Shown here in pieces: positions 24,959 through 32,992 of a DNA stretch of 64,000 nt. Source of the DNA: DASQMT01 sp963839615 (GTDB lineage Bacteria > Actinomycetota > Thermoleophilia > Solirubrobacterales > Solirubrobacteraceae); NCBI GenBank assembly GCA_963839615.1, contig CAWIVY010000007.1:310001-374000 (forward strand). The letters are read 5' to 3'. How positions within the stretch are numbered: the first letter of the stretch is position 1; every line of letters begins with the position of its first letter. The notes under the pieces were generated by a model. That model did not search any database. It saw only the letters and a program-made list of their open reading frames with translations, and was not told the DNA's origin. The position numbers were made by a program, and so were the translations under genes.

Positions 24959-25591
24959 CTACCTGCCATGTGTCCCCTGCGCTGCGAGCGCGGCCGCGAA
25001 CGCGGTGCACGGGAATGCCCGCGCGACGGCGCGGGCGTCGGCGATCGTGTCGATGTCGCGCAGCGGGGGCAGCGACGCCATCGTGATTCCCAGTTGCCGG
25101 AGTCTGCGCCGCTGCGCGGCATAGGTCGCGACGCTGGACATCGGCACATCCTCGAACACGGCCGGGTCGGGCGTCTGCAGGCCGATCGCCCAATAGCCAC
25201 CGTCGAGCGCCGGACCGAGCACGGCTGCGACGTCGCCGCGAGTGAGACGCGCCGCGGCGCGTGCGAGCGTCGCGGCAGTCAGCTGCGGGGTGTCCATCCC
25301 GATGACGAGCGCCGGGCCTTCGGCGGCCGCGAGCGCGTGCCCCAAGCGCTCGCCCAGGCCCGAGCCGCGCTGCTCGATCACCTCGAAGTCCGGCGGGGTC
25401 ACAGTGAGCTTCCCGTCGAGCGCGAGCAGCCGCCGGCGGGCGGGAGTGGCAGCCACCACCGCAAGCGTGTCGGCGAGCGCCGCCGCCGCGAGCTCCGCCG
25501 CCTGGTCGGGCGTGCAGGGCGGGCAGAGGCGAGTCTTCGAGCGGCCGGAAGCGGGCGCCTTGGCGATCACCACCAACGCCACCTCGCTCAT
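24959..25591 (-). CDS. TIGR04282/DUF2064-type glycosyltransferase (rSAM/selenodomain-associated transferase 1)
   Basis: 210 aa. Pattern: VIAKAPASGRSKTRLCPP at the N-terminus, ALVIGMDTPQLT, and VLGPALDGGYWAIGL, the hallmarks of this nucleotide-sugar transferase-like family (GT-A fold). It follows the GT2 gene with an ATGA overlap, the pair being known as transferases 1 and 2 of rSAM/selenodomain systems. No radical SAM partner is present in the window. Confidence 0.87.
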   Translation of the reverse strand: MSEVALVVIAKAPASGRSKTRLCPPCTPDQAAELAAAALADTLAVVAATPARRRLLALDGKLTVTPPDFEVIEQRGSGLGERLGHALAAAEGPALVIGMDTPQLTAATLARAAARLTRGDVAAVLGPALDGGYWAIGLQTPDPAVFEDVPMSSVATYAAQRRRLRQLGITMASLPPLRDIDTIADARAVARAFPCTAFAAALAAQGTHGR

Positions 25592-26229
25592 CGCAGCGCC
25601 GCCGTCATGTCGCGCACTGCGCGGGCACTGCCGCGCAGGCTGCCCGTCACCTTCGAGCGACCCACGCGGGGCCGATAGGCGACTTCGACCTCGCCCACGC
25701 GCCAGCCGGCTGCCGTGGCGCGCAACACCATCTCCAAGGGCCAGCCAAAGCGCCGATCCTGGATTCCCAACGCGTGAAGCGCTTCGCGACGCGCCGCTCG
25801 CATCGGACCGAGGTCCCGCAACCGCAGCCCGCTGCGGCGGCGCAGCTCCAATGCCAGCGCGCGGTTGGCAAGCCGCGCATGCAGAGGCCACGCACCGGGC
25901 TCCGGGCGGCGCGCACCTAGCATCAGATCCGCCCGGTCGCCGAGGACCGGGTCGGCCACCAGCGGCAGCTCGCCAGGGTCGAGCGAGCCGTCGCAATCCA
26001 TGAAGCAGACGACTTCGCTGCGGCTGGCGGCCAGCCCCGCGAAGCACGCTGCCCCGAAGCCGCGCTGCGGTTCGGACACGACCTCGGCGCCCAGCGACGC
26101 CGCGATCGCCGCGCTGCCGTCGGTCGACCCGTTGTCGACGACCAGCGCCCGGAATCCCGCGGGCACTCGTGCCAGCACCCCGGGCAGCGCCTCGGCCTCG
26201 TCGAGCACCGGCAGGATGACGTCGATCAC
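25588..26229 (-). CDS. Family 2 glycosyltransferase (TIGR04283-like transferase 2)
   Basis: 213 aa. DVILPVLDEAEALPGVL at the N-terminus, VVDNGSTDGS, and the metal-binding FMDCDGSLDP identify a GT2 enzyme of the polyprenyl-phosphate or small-molecule class without membrane helices. First gene of a two-gene leftward operon with the DUF2064 protein. Confidence 0.88.
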   Translation of the reverse strand: MIDVILPVLDEAEALPGVLARVPAGFRALVVDNGSTDGSAAIAASLGAEVVSEPQRGFGAACFAGLAASRSEVVCFMDCDGSLDPGELPLVADPVLGDRADLMLGARRPEPGAWPLHARLANRALALELRRRSGLRLRDLGPMRAARREALHALGIQDRRFGWPLEMVLRATAAGWRVGEVEVAYRPRVGRSKVTGSLRGSARAVRDMTAALR

Positions 26230-26321
26230 GGCTGCGACCGTATGCGCGACGCATTACGAAACGCGAACGGCGGCGGTCTCCGACGCCGCCGACGATCCTC
26301 CCGCCCTACGGTCTCAGCTCG

Positions 26322-27647
26322 ATGGAGGTGATCTCCCCCCAGCTCGGCAAGAACGGCGTCGCGGCGACCTGGGTGCCGGTTGCCGGCTTCGCGGTTGCCG
26401 TGGCCACCATCGCGTACGGCTTCGCCGCCCGGGCAAACGGGACGGAACTGGGTGCGTCTCTGGCACCATTTCTCTGGGATTGGCGTCCACGCGTTCACGC
26501 GCTTGCGCTACCCGCCGTAGCGCTACTGGCGGCGGGGGTGTCGCTCGCACCGCGGCTGCGGAGCCCTGCGGTGCGTCCGTGGGCCTTCGCCGGCTGCACG
26601 CTTGCGCTCGGCCTCGGCCTGCGGCTCGCGCTCGGCAGCGCTCGCACAGGAGCCGACGGTCTCTGGGCCGTCTACCAGCTCGGCAACCACGAGGCGGCAC
26701 GCGAGTATCTGCCCGCGCTGCCGGCGCTCGACTTCGGGGCGCGGTTCTTCCTCGACACGTTCGCCGAGATCGGAACGTCGCTCCCGGTCCACGCCATCGG
26801 CCATCCGCCAGGGCTGCTCCTGGCGCTGCACTGGCTTGGGATAGACGGACCGCGCGGCATGGCGGCGCTCACCATCGGAGCGGGAGCCCTCGTGATCCCG
26901 CTCACCTACCTACTCGCGCGCGAGCTACTCGACGAGCAGCGCGCACGCACCGCGGTCCTGCTGTACGTGTTCGCGCCCTCGGCGCTGCTCTACGGCGCTA
27001 CGTCCGCCGACGCCCTCTACGCGACGCTGGCGCTCAGCGCGGCGATCCCGCTCGCGCTGGCTGGACGTCGCGCGCCCGCGCGCGGCGCGCTGCCGCTCGG
27101 CGCCGCCATGTTCGCGCTGGCGAGCTTCTTTTCGTACGCGAACCTCGCGATCGGCGTGTGGGCCACACTGCTGGCCGAGCGCCGGTCCGGCCTGCGTCGG
27201 GCTGTCCTGGTGACCGTCGCCTGCGGCGCCGCGCTGACATTCTTCTACGCGTCACTGGCATTGGCGACGGGCTATGACCCCGTCGGCGTCCTGCGCGCCA
27301 CGGAGTCGGTCTACCGCGAAGGGATCGCCAGCAGGCGGCCGTACGCGTTCTGGGCGTTCGGCTCGCCGGTGGCCTTCCTCGTCGCTCTGGGCCTACCGAT
27401 CGCCTGGTTCGCACTGCGCTCGGCGGGGGCGCGCGATGCCCAGGCGCTCGCGCTCGCGGCGGTGATCGTGACCGCCGCGCTGCTCGGCTTCTCCAAGGCG
27501 GAGACCGAGCGCATCTACCAATTCCTGGTCCCGCTGGCATGCATTGCCGCCGCGACGACGCTTCCCGCACACCGGCTGGGCCTCACGCTCGGCGCGCTGG
27601 CCGTGCAGGCACTGGCTATCGAACTGCTGCTCTACACCGTCTGGTGA
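26322..27647 (+). CDS. Polytopic membrane protein, GT-C/mannosyltransferase-like
   Basis: 441 aa with about 10-11 helices. An early luminal loop with charged residues (RTGADGLWAVYQLGNHEAAREYLP), then HAIGHPPGLLLALHWLG, resembles GT-C glycosyltransferases that use polyprenyl-phosphate sugars, but no decisive motif is visible. The last codon overlaps the epimerase start (TGATG), so the two are coupled, consistent with a surface-sugar role. Confidence 0.7.
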   Translation: MEVISPQLGKNGVAATWVPVAGFAVAVATIAYGFAARANGTELGASLAPFLWDWRPRVHALALPAVALLAAGVSLAPRLRSPAVRPWAFAGCTLALGLGLRLALGSARTGADGLWAVYQLGNHEAAREYLPALPALDFGARFFLDTFAEIGTSLPVHAIGHPPGLLLALHWLGIDGPRGMAALTIGAGALVIPLTYLLARELLDEQRARTAVLLYVFAPSALLYGATSADALYATLALSAAIPLALAGRRAPARGALPLGAAMFALASFFSYANLAIGVWATLLAERRSGLRRAVLVTVACGAALTFFYASLALATGYDPVGVLRATESVYREGIASRRPYAFWAFGSPVAFLVALGLPIAWFALRSAGARDAQALALAAVIVTAALLGFSKAETERIYQFLVPLACIAAATTLPAHRLGLTLGALAVQALAIELLLYTVW

Positions 27648-28759
27648 TGCGCGTTCTCGTCACCGGCGGGGCCGGGTTCATCGGATCGCACCTCGTGGAC
27701 GCCCTGCTGGCCGCGGGCGAGCACGTGCGCGTGCTCGACAACCTCGACCCGCTCGCGCACGCCGACGGCGTGCCGGCCCACCTCAGCGGGGAAGCGGAAC
27801 TGATCGTCGGTGACCTGCGCGACCGCGCCGCCGTCGAGCAAGCGCTCAAGGACGTCGACCGCGTCTTCCACCTCGGTGGAGTCGTCGGCAATGGGGAGTC
27901 GATGATCAATATCCGCCGCGCCGTCGACTCCAACTCGGCCGGCACGGCGACGCTGCTCGAGGCCGTGCTCGAACACCGCGACCGGATCCGCCGCTTCGTG
28001 GTCGCGTCATCGATGGTCGTATACGGCGAAGGCTCGTACGAGTGCGATACCCACGGCGCTCGCTCGCCCTCGCCACGTCCCGGCGACCAGCTGCGCCGGC
28101 GGCAATGGGAGCCGCGCTGCGAGGACTGCGGAGCGGAGCTGACACCGGTGGCGACGCGCGAGAGCGCACCGCTGCGACCAACGAGCGTCTACGGCATCAC
28201 CAAACGCGACCAGGAAGAGCTCGCGCTCGTACTCGGCCGCGCCTACGGCCTCGAGACCGTCGCCCTGCGCTATCTCAACGTCTACGGGCCACGCCAGGCA
28301 CTCGCCAACCCATACACCGGCGTGGCCGCGATCTTCGCCGCCCGCCTGCTCAACGGCAGGTCGCCGCTCGTCTTCGAGGACGGTCAGCAGATCCGCGACC
28401 TCATTCACGTCTCCGACGTCGTCGCTGCGACGCAAGCGGCGATGCACGCATCAGAGGCTCCGGGACACGCCATCAACGTCGCCACCGGACGGCGGATGCG
28501 CATCGCCGACCTGGCCCGGCAGCTCGCGCGAGCGCTCGGCTCGCCGCTCGAGCCCGAAGTCACCGGCGATGCCCGGAGCGGCGACATCCGCCACTGCTTC
28601 GCCGACGTCACGCGCGCACACGAACTGCTCGGCATCAAGGCCCGCCGCACGCTGACGGACGGCCTGCCCGAGCTAGCCGAATGGGTAGCCCGCCAGCAAG
28701 TCGCCGAACACAGCGACATCGCCATCCGAGAACTTCGCGCGCGCGGCCTTCTGAGCTGA
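27647..28759 (+). CDS. NAD-dependent epimerase/dehydratase with zinc-ribbon-like insert
   Basis: 370 aa extended SDR. Rossmann motif TGGAGFIGSH (7-16), SDR catalytic Ser region VVASSMVVYGEG and YxxxK as YGITK, plus a downstream LRYLNVYGPRQ typical of UDP-sugar epimerases. Between the Ser and Tyr regions lies an insert with Cys133-x2-His136 and Cys158-x2-Cys161, a likely zinc site. The start overlaps the upstream membrane-protein stop. Confidence 0.9.
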   Translation: MRVLVTGGAGFIGSHLVDALLAAGEHVRVLDNLDPLAHADGVPAHLSGEAELIVGDLRDRAAVEQALKDVDRVFHLGGVVGNGESMINIRRAVDSNSAGTATLLEAVLEHRDRIRRFVVASSMVVYGEGSYECDTHGARSPSPRPGDQLRRRQWEPRCEDCGAELTPVATRESAPLRPTSVYGITKRDQEELALVLGRAYGLETVALRYLNVYGPRQALANPYTGVAAIFAARLLNGRSPLVFEDGQQIRDLIHVSDVVAATQAAMHASEAPGHAINVATGRRMRIADLARQLARALGSPLEPEVTGDARSGDIRHCFADVTRAHELLGIKARRTLTDGLPELAEWVARQQVAEHSDIAIRELRARGLLS

Positions 28760-29034
28760 TCCCTGCGCGCCCCCTCGCGCCAGCGCGAGCGAGCGACGTC
28801 GGTGAGCGAGAGTCGGCTGTCCGCTCGACGAGATCGGTGGTGTGCTCGGGTCGACCGGGAGTGAGAGGAGGTGTCGATGACTTGTGCGTCGAACCGTCGG
28901 CCGCGCTTGCAGTGAAGCTCCGCGAGCGTCCGCGCCCGCGGCGCGCCTGCTCGCCGGAGCCGGCGGTGAAGATGCCGCGGATCGCGGCGAAGATCATCGG
29001 CTGCTGGCTCTTGGAGCAGTGGCCGAGCATGTAC

Positions 29035-29793
29035 CTACCGTCGGCTGCCACGCAGCAGCACTTCGGCAACCATGTCGGGCGCGTCCCACATCGGAAGGTG
29101 GCCGGCGCCGCGCAGCACCACGCTGCGAACGGTCGGCGGGAGGTGCGCTGGTCGCGCGACGAGGGGATCGTGCTCGGGCCATGCGAGCGTGACCGGGACG
29201 CGGATCTGCTCTAGGCGCGTGAAGCGGCCGGCACGCATCGCCTGGTTGACGGCCTCGAAGCCTGGCGCGTCGGCGTAGGCCTGGACGAGCCGCAGCGCGG
29301 CGTCGGGCGGAACGCGTTCAGGGTGGGCCACAGTGCCCGCGAGCGCGAGGCGGCGGCCTGCCGGGCTGCGTAGGAGCCAACCCAGACCGGGCCTGATGGC
29401 GTTGGCCAGGCTGCGTGCGGTCCCCCGCTTGGGTGCCAATGGCTCGGGCCAGAGTCCGGCGGGCGCGATCGCGGTGACCGAGCGGGCGTGGCCGGCTGCC
29501 GCGAGCTCGAGTGCGACCCAACCGCCGAGCGAGTTGCCGGCGACGTGGTGCGGGCCGCCCGGGGCGATGCCGCGCAGGAGCTCGGCGATCGCAGCGGCGA
29601 GCGCTGCGGGCGTGGGCGGTTTGCCGCCGTTGAGCGCGGGGGAGTCGCCGAATCCGGGCAGGTCGACTGCGATCACGTCGCGCTCCGCGGCCAGCCGGTC
29701 CATCACGGGCAGCCAAACATGCCGGTCGGCGCCGAGCGGGTGCAGGAGCACGAGTACCGGGCCCGCTCCGGTGCGGTTGTAGGCGATCGGCAC
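29035..29793 (-). CDS. Alpha/beta hydrolase
   Basis: 252 aa from a GTG. Oxyanion strand LVLLHPLGADRHVW, nucleophile elbow GNSLGGWVAL with catalytic Ser, Asp in AWPEHDPLV and His in GAGHLPMWD complete the triad. No more specific family is evident; related sequences include esterases and meta-cleavage-type hydrolases. It lies 8 nt after a small membrane protein gene on the same strand. Confidence 0.88.
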   Translation of the reverse strand: MPIAYNRTGAGPVLVLLHPLGADRHVWLPVMDRLAAERDVIAVDLPGFGDSPALNGGKPPTPAALAAAIAELLRGIAPGGPHHVAGNSLGGWVALELAAAGHARSVTAIAPAGLWPEPLAPKRGTARSLANAIRPGLGWLLRSPAGRRLALAGTVAHPERVPPDAALRLVQAYADAPGFEAVNQAMRAGRFTRLEQIRVPVTLAWPEHDPLVARPAHLPPTVRSVVLRGAGHLPMWDAPDMVAEVLLRGSRR

Positions 29794-29801
29794 GGTGCTG
29801 C

Positions 29802-30179
29802 TCAGCGGTCGACGGCCGTGGCAATGCCTGCGGTGAGAAGCGCGGAGCCGCCGGCGACGGCGAGCGTCGCCGAGGTGGACCCGTCGGGCAGGCCGCGGCG
29901 TCCTGCGACGGTCGCGAGGATGTCGGCAAGATCCCCGGCGGCGCTTGCGGCCAGGAACGGTCGCAGCGGCAAACCGCGCAGCCCGGCCGCGATCGCTGCG
30001 CCATGCACGACGATTTCGCGCGCGCCCAGACCGCGTAGCGGCACCTGGGTGGGTGGCGCGCCGGCAGCGGGCCCGAGCCAGCGGCGGGTGAGGCGCTCGG
30101 GAGCGGCGATCAGCCCGGCGCCGTAGGCGACCCGCAGGCCGAGGACAGTGAGGGCAGCAGTGCGCAGCGGGGAAGGCAT
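29802..30179 (-). CDS. Small membrane protein of unknown function
   Basis: 125 aa with four hydrophobic stretches and conserved-looking loops (YGAGLIAAPERLTRRWLGP; LRGLGAREIVVHGAA), similar in style to DUF4267-type proteins. No Shine-Dalgarno precedes the ATG; the small palindrome ATTGATAGTCAAT (30178-30190) overlaps the start codon, so a leaderless or tightly regulated start is possible. Upstream of, and probably co-transcribed with, the alpha/beta hydrolase. Confidence 0.65.
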   Translation of the reverse strand: MPSPLRTAALTVLGLRVAYGAGLIAAPERLTRRWLGPAAGAPPTQVPLRGLGAREIVVHGAAIAAGLRGLPLRPFLAASAAGDLADILATVAGRRGLPDGSTSATLAVAGGSALLTAGIATAVDR

Positions 30180-30206
30180 TGATAGTCAATACGGGCGCCC
30201 GCGCCA

Positions 30207-30225
30207 CCCCGATCATTGATCGGGG
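30207..30225. promoter_or_regulatory. Perfect 19-bp palindrome between divergent genes
   Basis: CCCCGATCATTGATCGGGG: 9-bp perfect arms around one base, in the 71-nt gap between the small membrane protein and the SDR gene. Symmetry and position suggest an operator for a dimeric repressor controlling both directions. The regulator is not in the immediate neighbourhood. Confidence 0.5.
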
Positions 30226-30250
30226 GACCGAGCCGGCCCGTAAGTCAGAG

Positions 30251-31036
30251 ATGGACCTCACCGGCAGCACCGCCCTCGTCACAGGCGCAAACCGCGGCAT
30301 CGGCCGCGCTGTCTGCGAAGCGCTCTCCGTTCGCCCGCTGCGGCTCGTGCTCGCGGGGGTACGCGACCCGGATGCCTTCGAGCCGATCGACGGTGCGGCC
30401 GAGGTCCGCCCGGTCCGGCTCGACCTCTCGAGCCGGGAGTCGCTCGACGCCTGCGTGGACGACCTCGGCGACGAGCTGGCCGCCGTCGACCTGCTTGTCA
30501 ACAACGCGGGCCAGATGACCGGCGGGCTGCTCGAGGAGCAGGAGATGGAGGCCGTCTACGCGATGTTCCAGGTCAACCTCGTCGCGGTCGCCCACCTCAC
30601 GCACCGCTTGCTGCCGCAGATGCTGGCCTCCGGCCGCGGCACGGTGGTCAACAACGCCTCGATCAGCGGCTATGCCCACTTCCCCGCGGCGAGCACGTAT
30701 GCGGCCTCCAAGGCCGGGGTGGTCGCGTTCTCGGAGTCGCTTCGGCGTGAGCTCAAGGGCACCGGCGTCGGCGTCCTGCACGCCGTCACGCCGGGGGTCA
30801 ACACGGACATGCTCGACGCCACCGAGGCGGTCTACGGCCGCCACATGGACACCTCCAGCTGGGACAAGGTCGAGCCCGCCACGTGGGCGCACAAGCTGCT
30901 CGAGGCCGTCGAGGATGACCGTCACATCCTCGGGCCCGGCGGCCGCACGGCCTACGCCAAGCTCGCCTCCCGCGGGCCGGCCTTCGTGCTTGACACGATC
31001 AGCCGGCGGATGTTCAGCCGGCAGCCACGGACATAG
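30251..31036 (+). CDS. Short-chain dehydrogenase/reductase (SDR)
   Basis: 261 aa from the ATG at 30251. Cofactor motif TGANRGIGRA, NNAG at the end of strand 4, Ser in NNASISGYAHFP and YAASK provide the full classical SDR site. Substrate unknown. It is convergent with the cyclopropane synthase gene and overlaps it by 23 nt. In some light-responsive clusters an SDR accompanies Cfa/DUF1365; whether that holds here is open. Confidence 0.88.
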   Translation: MDLTGSTALVTGANRGIGRAVCEALSVRPLRLVLAGVRDPDAFEPIDGAAEVRPVRLDLSSRESLDACVDDLGDELAAVDLLVNNAGQMTGGLLEEQEMEAVYAMFQVNLVAVAHLTHRLLPQMLASGRGTVVNNASISGYAHFPAASTYAASKAGVVAFSESLRRELKGTGVGVLHAVTPGVNTDMLDATEAVYGRHMDTSSWDKVEPATWAHKLLEAVEDDRHILGPGGRTAYAKLASRGPAFVLDTISRRMFSRQPRT

Positions 31037-32246
31037 CCGGCGGCGGCGCCGCCGCGAGCGTGTCCAACGCGGCGAGAGGCTTGGCGAACAGCGTCTGCAC
31101 GAGCCCGATCCTCTGCTCCGCGAACCCCGCCTCGCAGTAGCTGAGATACATCCGCCAGAGCCGGCGGAAGCGCTCGTCGTAGCCGAGGGCCTCGAGCCGA
31201 TCGGTCGCCGCCTCGAAGTTCGTCCGCCAACGGCGCAGCGTCTCGGCGTAGTGCGGGGTCAGGTCCTCCAGGTGAATCGTGCGCAGGTCGGTCCGTTTGA
31301 CGACGCATCTGGAGATCACGTCGAGCGATGGCAGGCAGCCGCCCGGGAACACGTAGGTGCGGATGAAGCTCTTCGACGCCTTCTCGACCGGATAGGCGCG
31401 GCCGTCCATCGTGATCGCCTGCAGCAGCATCGTCCCGTTCGGGGCCAGCAGCGCGGAGCAGCGCTCGAAGAACGTGCCGAAGTCCTGCCAGCCGACCGCC
31501 TCGATCATCTCAAGCGAGACGAGCTTGTCGTACGTGCCGCGCAGGTCGCGGTAGTCGTCGAGCCGCACATCGACGAGGTGCTCGACGCCCGCTGCGCGCA
31601 CGCGCCGCGTGGCCACGTCGTGCTGCTCGCGCGAGATCGTGGTGGTGGTCACGCGGCAGCCGCGGGTGCTCGCGGCGTAGACCGCGAAGCCGCCCCACCC
31701 GGTGCCGATCTCGACGACGTGGTCGCTCCGGCCGAGGTCGAGCTTCTCGCAGACGAGCTCGAGCTTCGCGATCGAGGCGTCCTCGAGCGTCGTATCCCGC
31801 CGCTCGAACACCGCGCACGAGTACATCAGCGTCGGGTCCAGCATCAGCTCGAAGAGCTGGTTGCCGAGGTCGTAGTGGGCGGCGATGTCCTTGCGGCTAC
31901 GCCGCGGCGTGTTGCGCATGAACGCGGCCCGCGCGCGCTGGAACGGGGCTCGCACGAACGTCAGGCGGCGGCGGACCCGGTCGATGCCCTCGACGTTGCG
32001 CGCGGCGACACGGATCACCGCCGTGAGGTCAGGCGTATCCCATAGGCCATCCATGTAGGAGCTGCCGACGCCGCGGCTGCCGCGCACGAGGTGCGGCCAT
32101 GCGCGGGTGGAGTGCACGTGCACGGTCGCCTGCGGCGCTCCCGAGCCGAAGACCGTCTCGCGGCCATCCTCGATCACCGTCAGCTGCCCCACGCGAATTC
32201 GCCGGAACAACGCCATCGCGATCCCGCGCGCCGATCGCTCGATCAC
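31014..32246 (-). CDS. Cyclopropane-fatty-acyl-phospholipid synthase family methyltransferase
   Basis: 410 aa from a GTG overlapping the DUF1365 stop (GTGA). CFA features: RKDIAAHYDLGNQLFELMLDP, MYSCAVFE, the SAM motif VVEIGTGWGGFAVYAA, SREQ, and SLEMIEAVGWQDF with the catalytic Glu. Such enzymes add a methylene or methyl to unsaturated acyl chains of membrane lipids; in related clusters the product can be a furan or methylated fatty acid. Third and last gene of the FAD oxidoreductase-DUF1365-CFA operon. Confidence 0.92.
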   Translation of the reverse strand: MIERSARGIAMALFRRIRVGQLTVIEDGRETVFGSGAPQATVHVHSTRAWPHLVRGSRGVGSSYMDGLWDTPDLTAVIRVAARNVEGIDRVRRRLTFVRAPFQRARAAFMRNTPRRSRKDIAAHYDLGNQLFELMLDPTLMYSCAVFERRDTTLEDASIAKLELVCEKLDLGRSDHVVEIGTGWGGFAVYAASTRGCRVTTTTISREQHDVATRRVRAAGVEHLVDVRLDDYRDLRGTYDKLVSLEMIEAVGWQDFGTFFERCSALLAPNGTMLLQAITMDGRAYPVEKASKSFIRTYVFPGGCLPSLDVISRCVVKRTDLRTIHLEDLTPHYAETLRRWRTNFEAATDRLEALGYDERFRRLWRMYLSYCEAGFAEQRIGLVQTLFAKPLAALDTLAAAPPPAMSVAAG

Positions 32247-32992
32247 GGGCTCACCGCCCCCGGGTGCGGCTGGACGGGCACGCCCTTGAGCTTGAGCGCC
32301 ACCGCGTGGCCGTAGATCAGCGCGAGCATCCGCAGCGTCGCGGCAGGGTGGCGCGCGGTGACGCCTGCCAGGGAGCGCCGAGTCAGCGGCCGGCGCCACA
32401 TCCCGAGCGTCGCGTCGAACGCGCGGCGTCCCTCCTCGCTGCTCTCGATATGGATCGACAGCGTCCTCCCTGGCGCCGGGGCGCGCCAGTCGTAGCGCTG
32501 GTCCATCCGCATGAACGGCGAGACGTGCAGGGCCTTGTCGAAGCCGCCCTGGGGGACGCAGGTGTAGGAGTCACCGCGCGGGAGCACGTAGGCGTGGCGC
32601 TCGCCCCAGGGCGTGTTCGTGACCTCGGCGACGATCGCCTCGAGGCGCTCGCCGTCCGCGGCGAAGCAGTAGTAGAAGCTCACGGGGTTGAAGCAGTGGC
32701 CGAAGGTGCGCAGGTGGGTGAGCAGGCGGATCGGGCCTTGCGGCGCGCTCCCGAGGCGTTCGGCGACCAGCGAGCGCACTGCGTCGGCCAGCGGCACCGC
32801 GGGATCTCCGAGGTAGTCGCTGCGGCGGAAGCGCACGAGCCCTGGGCGCGAGCGCACCAGACGGCCCCCGAGCAGGTCGGGCAGCTCGTCAAGGTCGATG
32901 TAGGCCATCGCGATCCGGTAGCGGAACTCGTGCACGCGCACGGCGAAGCGGCGATGCCGGATGCCGCCCTCGTATAGCGCGCTCTGGCTCAC
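32243..32992 (-). CDS. DUF1365 family protein
   Basis: 249 aa from a GTG overlapping the oxidoreductase stop (GTGA). Recognised by YEGGIRHRRFAVRVHEFRYRI at the start, LLTHLRTFGHCFNPVSFYYC and AEVTNTPWGERHAYVL. No activity is established; it nearly always accompanies a flavin amine-oxidase-like protein and a CFA-type methyltransferase, as here, suggesting lipid modification. Confidence 0.92.
   Translation of the reverse strand: MSQSALYEGGIRHRRFAVRVHEFRYRIAMAYIDLDELPDLLGGRLVRSRPGLVRFRRSDYLGDPAVPLADAVRSLVAERLGSAPQGPIRLLTHLRTFGHCFNPVSFYYCFAADGERLEAIVAEVTNTPWGERHAYVLPRGDSYTCVPQGGFDKALHVSPFMRMDQRYDWRAPAPGRTLSIHIESSEEGRRAFDATLGMWRRPLTRRSLAGVTARHPAATLRMLALIYGHAVALKLKGVPVQPHPGAVSP

Noticed and set aside
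24959..26229. A complete rSAM/selenodomain system.
   Set aside because: Only the two transferases are present; no radical SAM or selenoprotein gene was found in the window.
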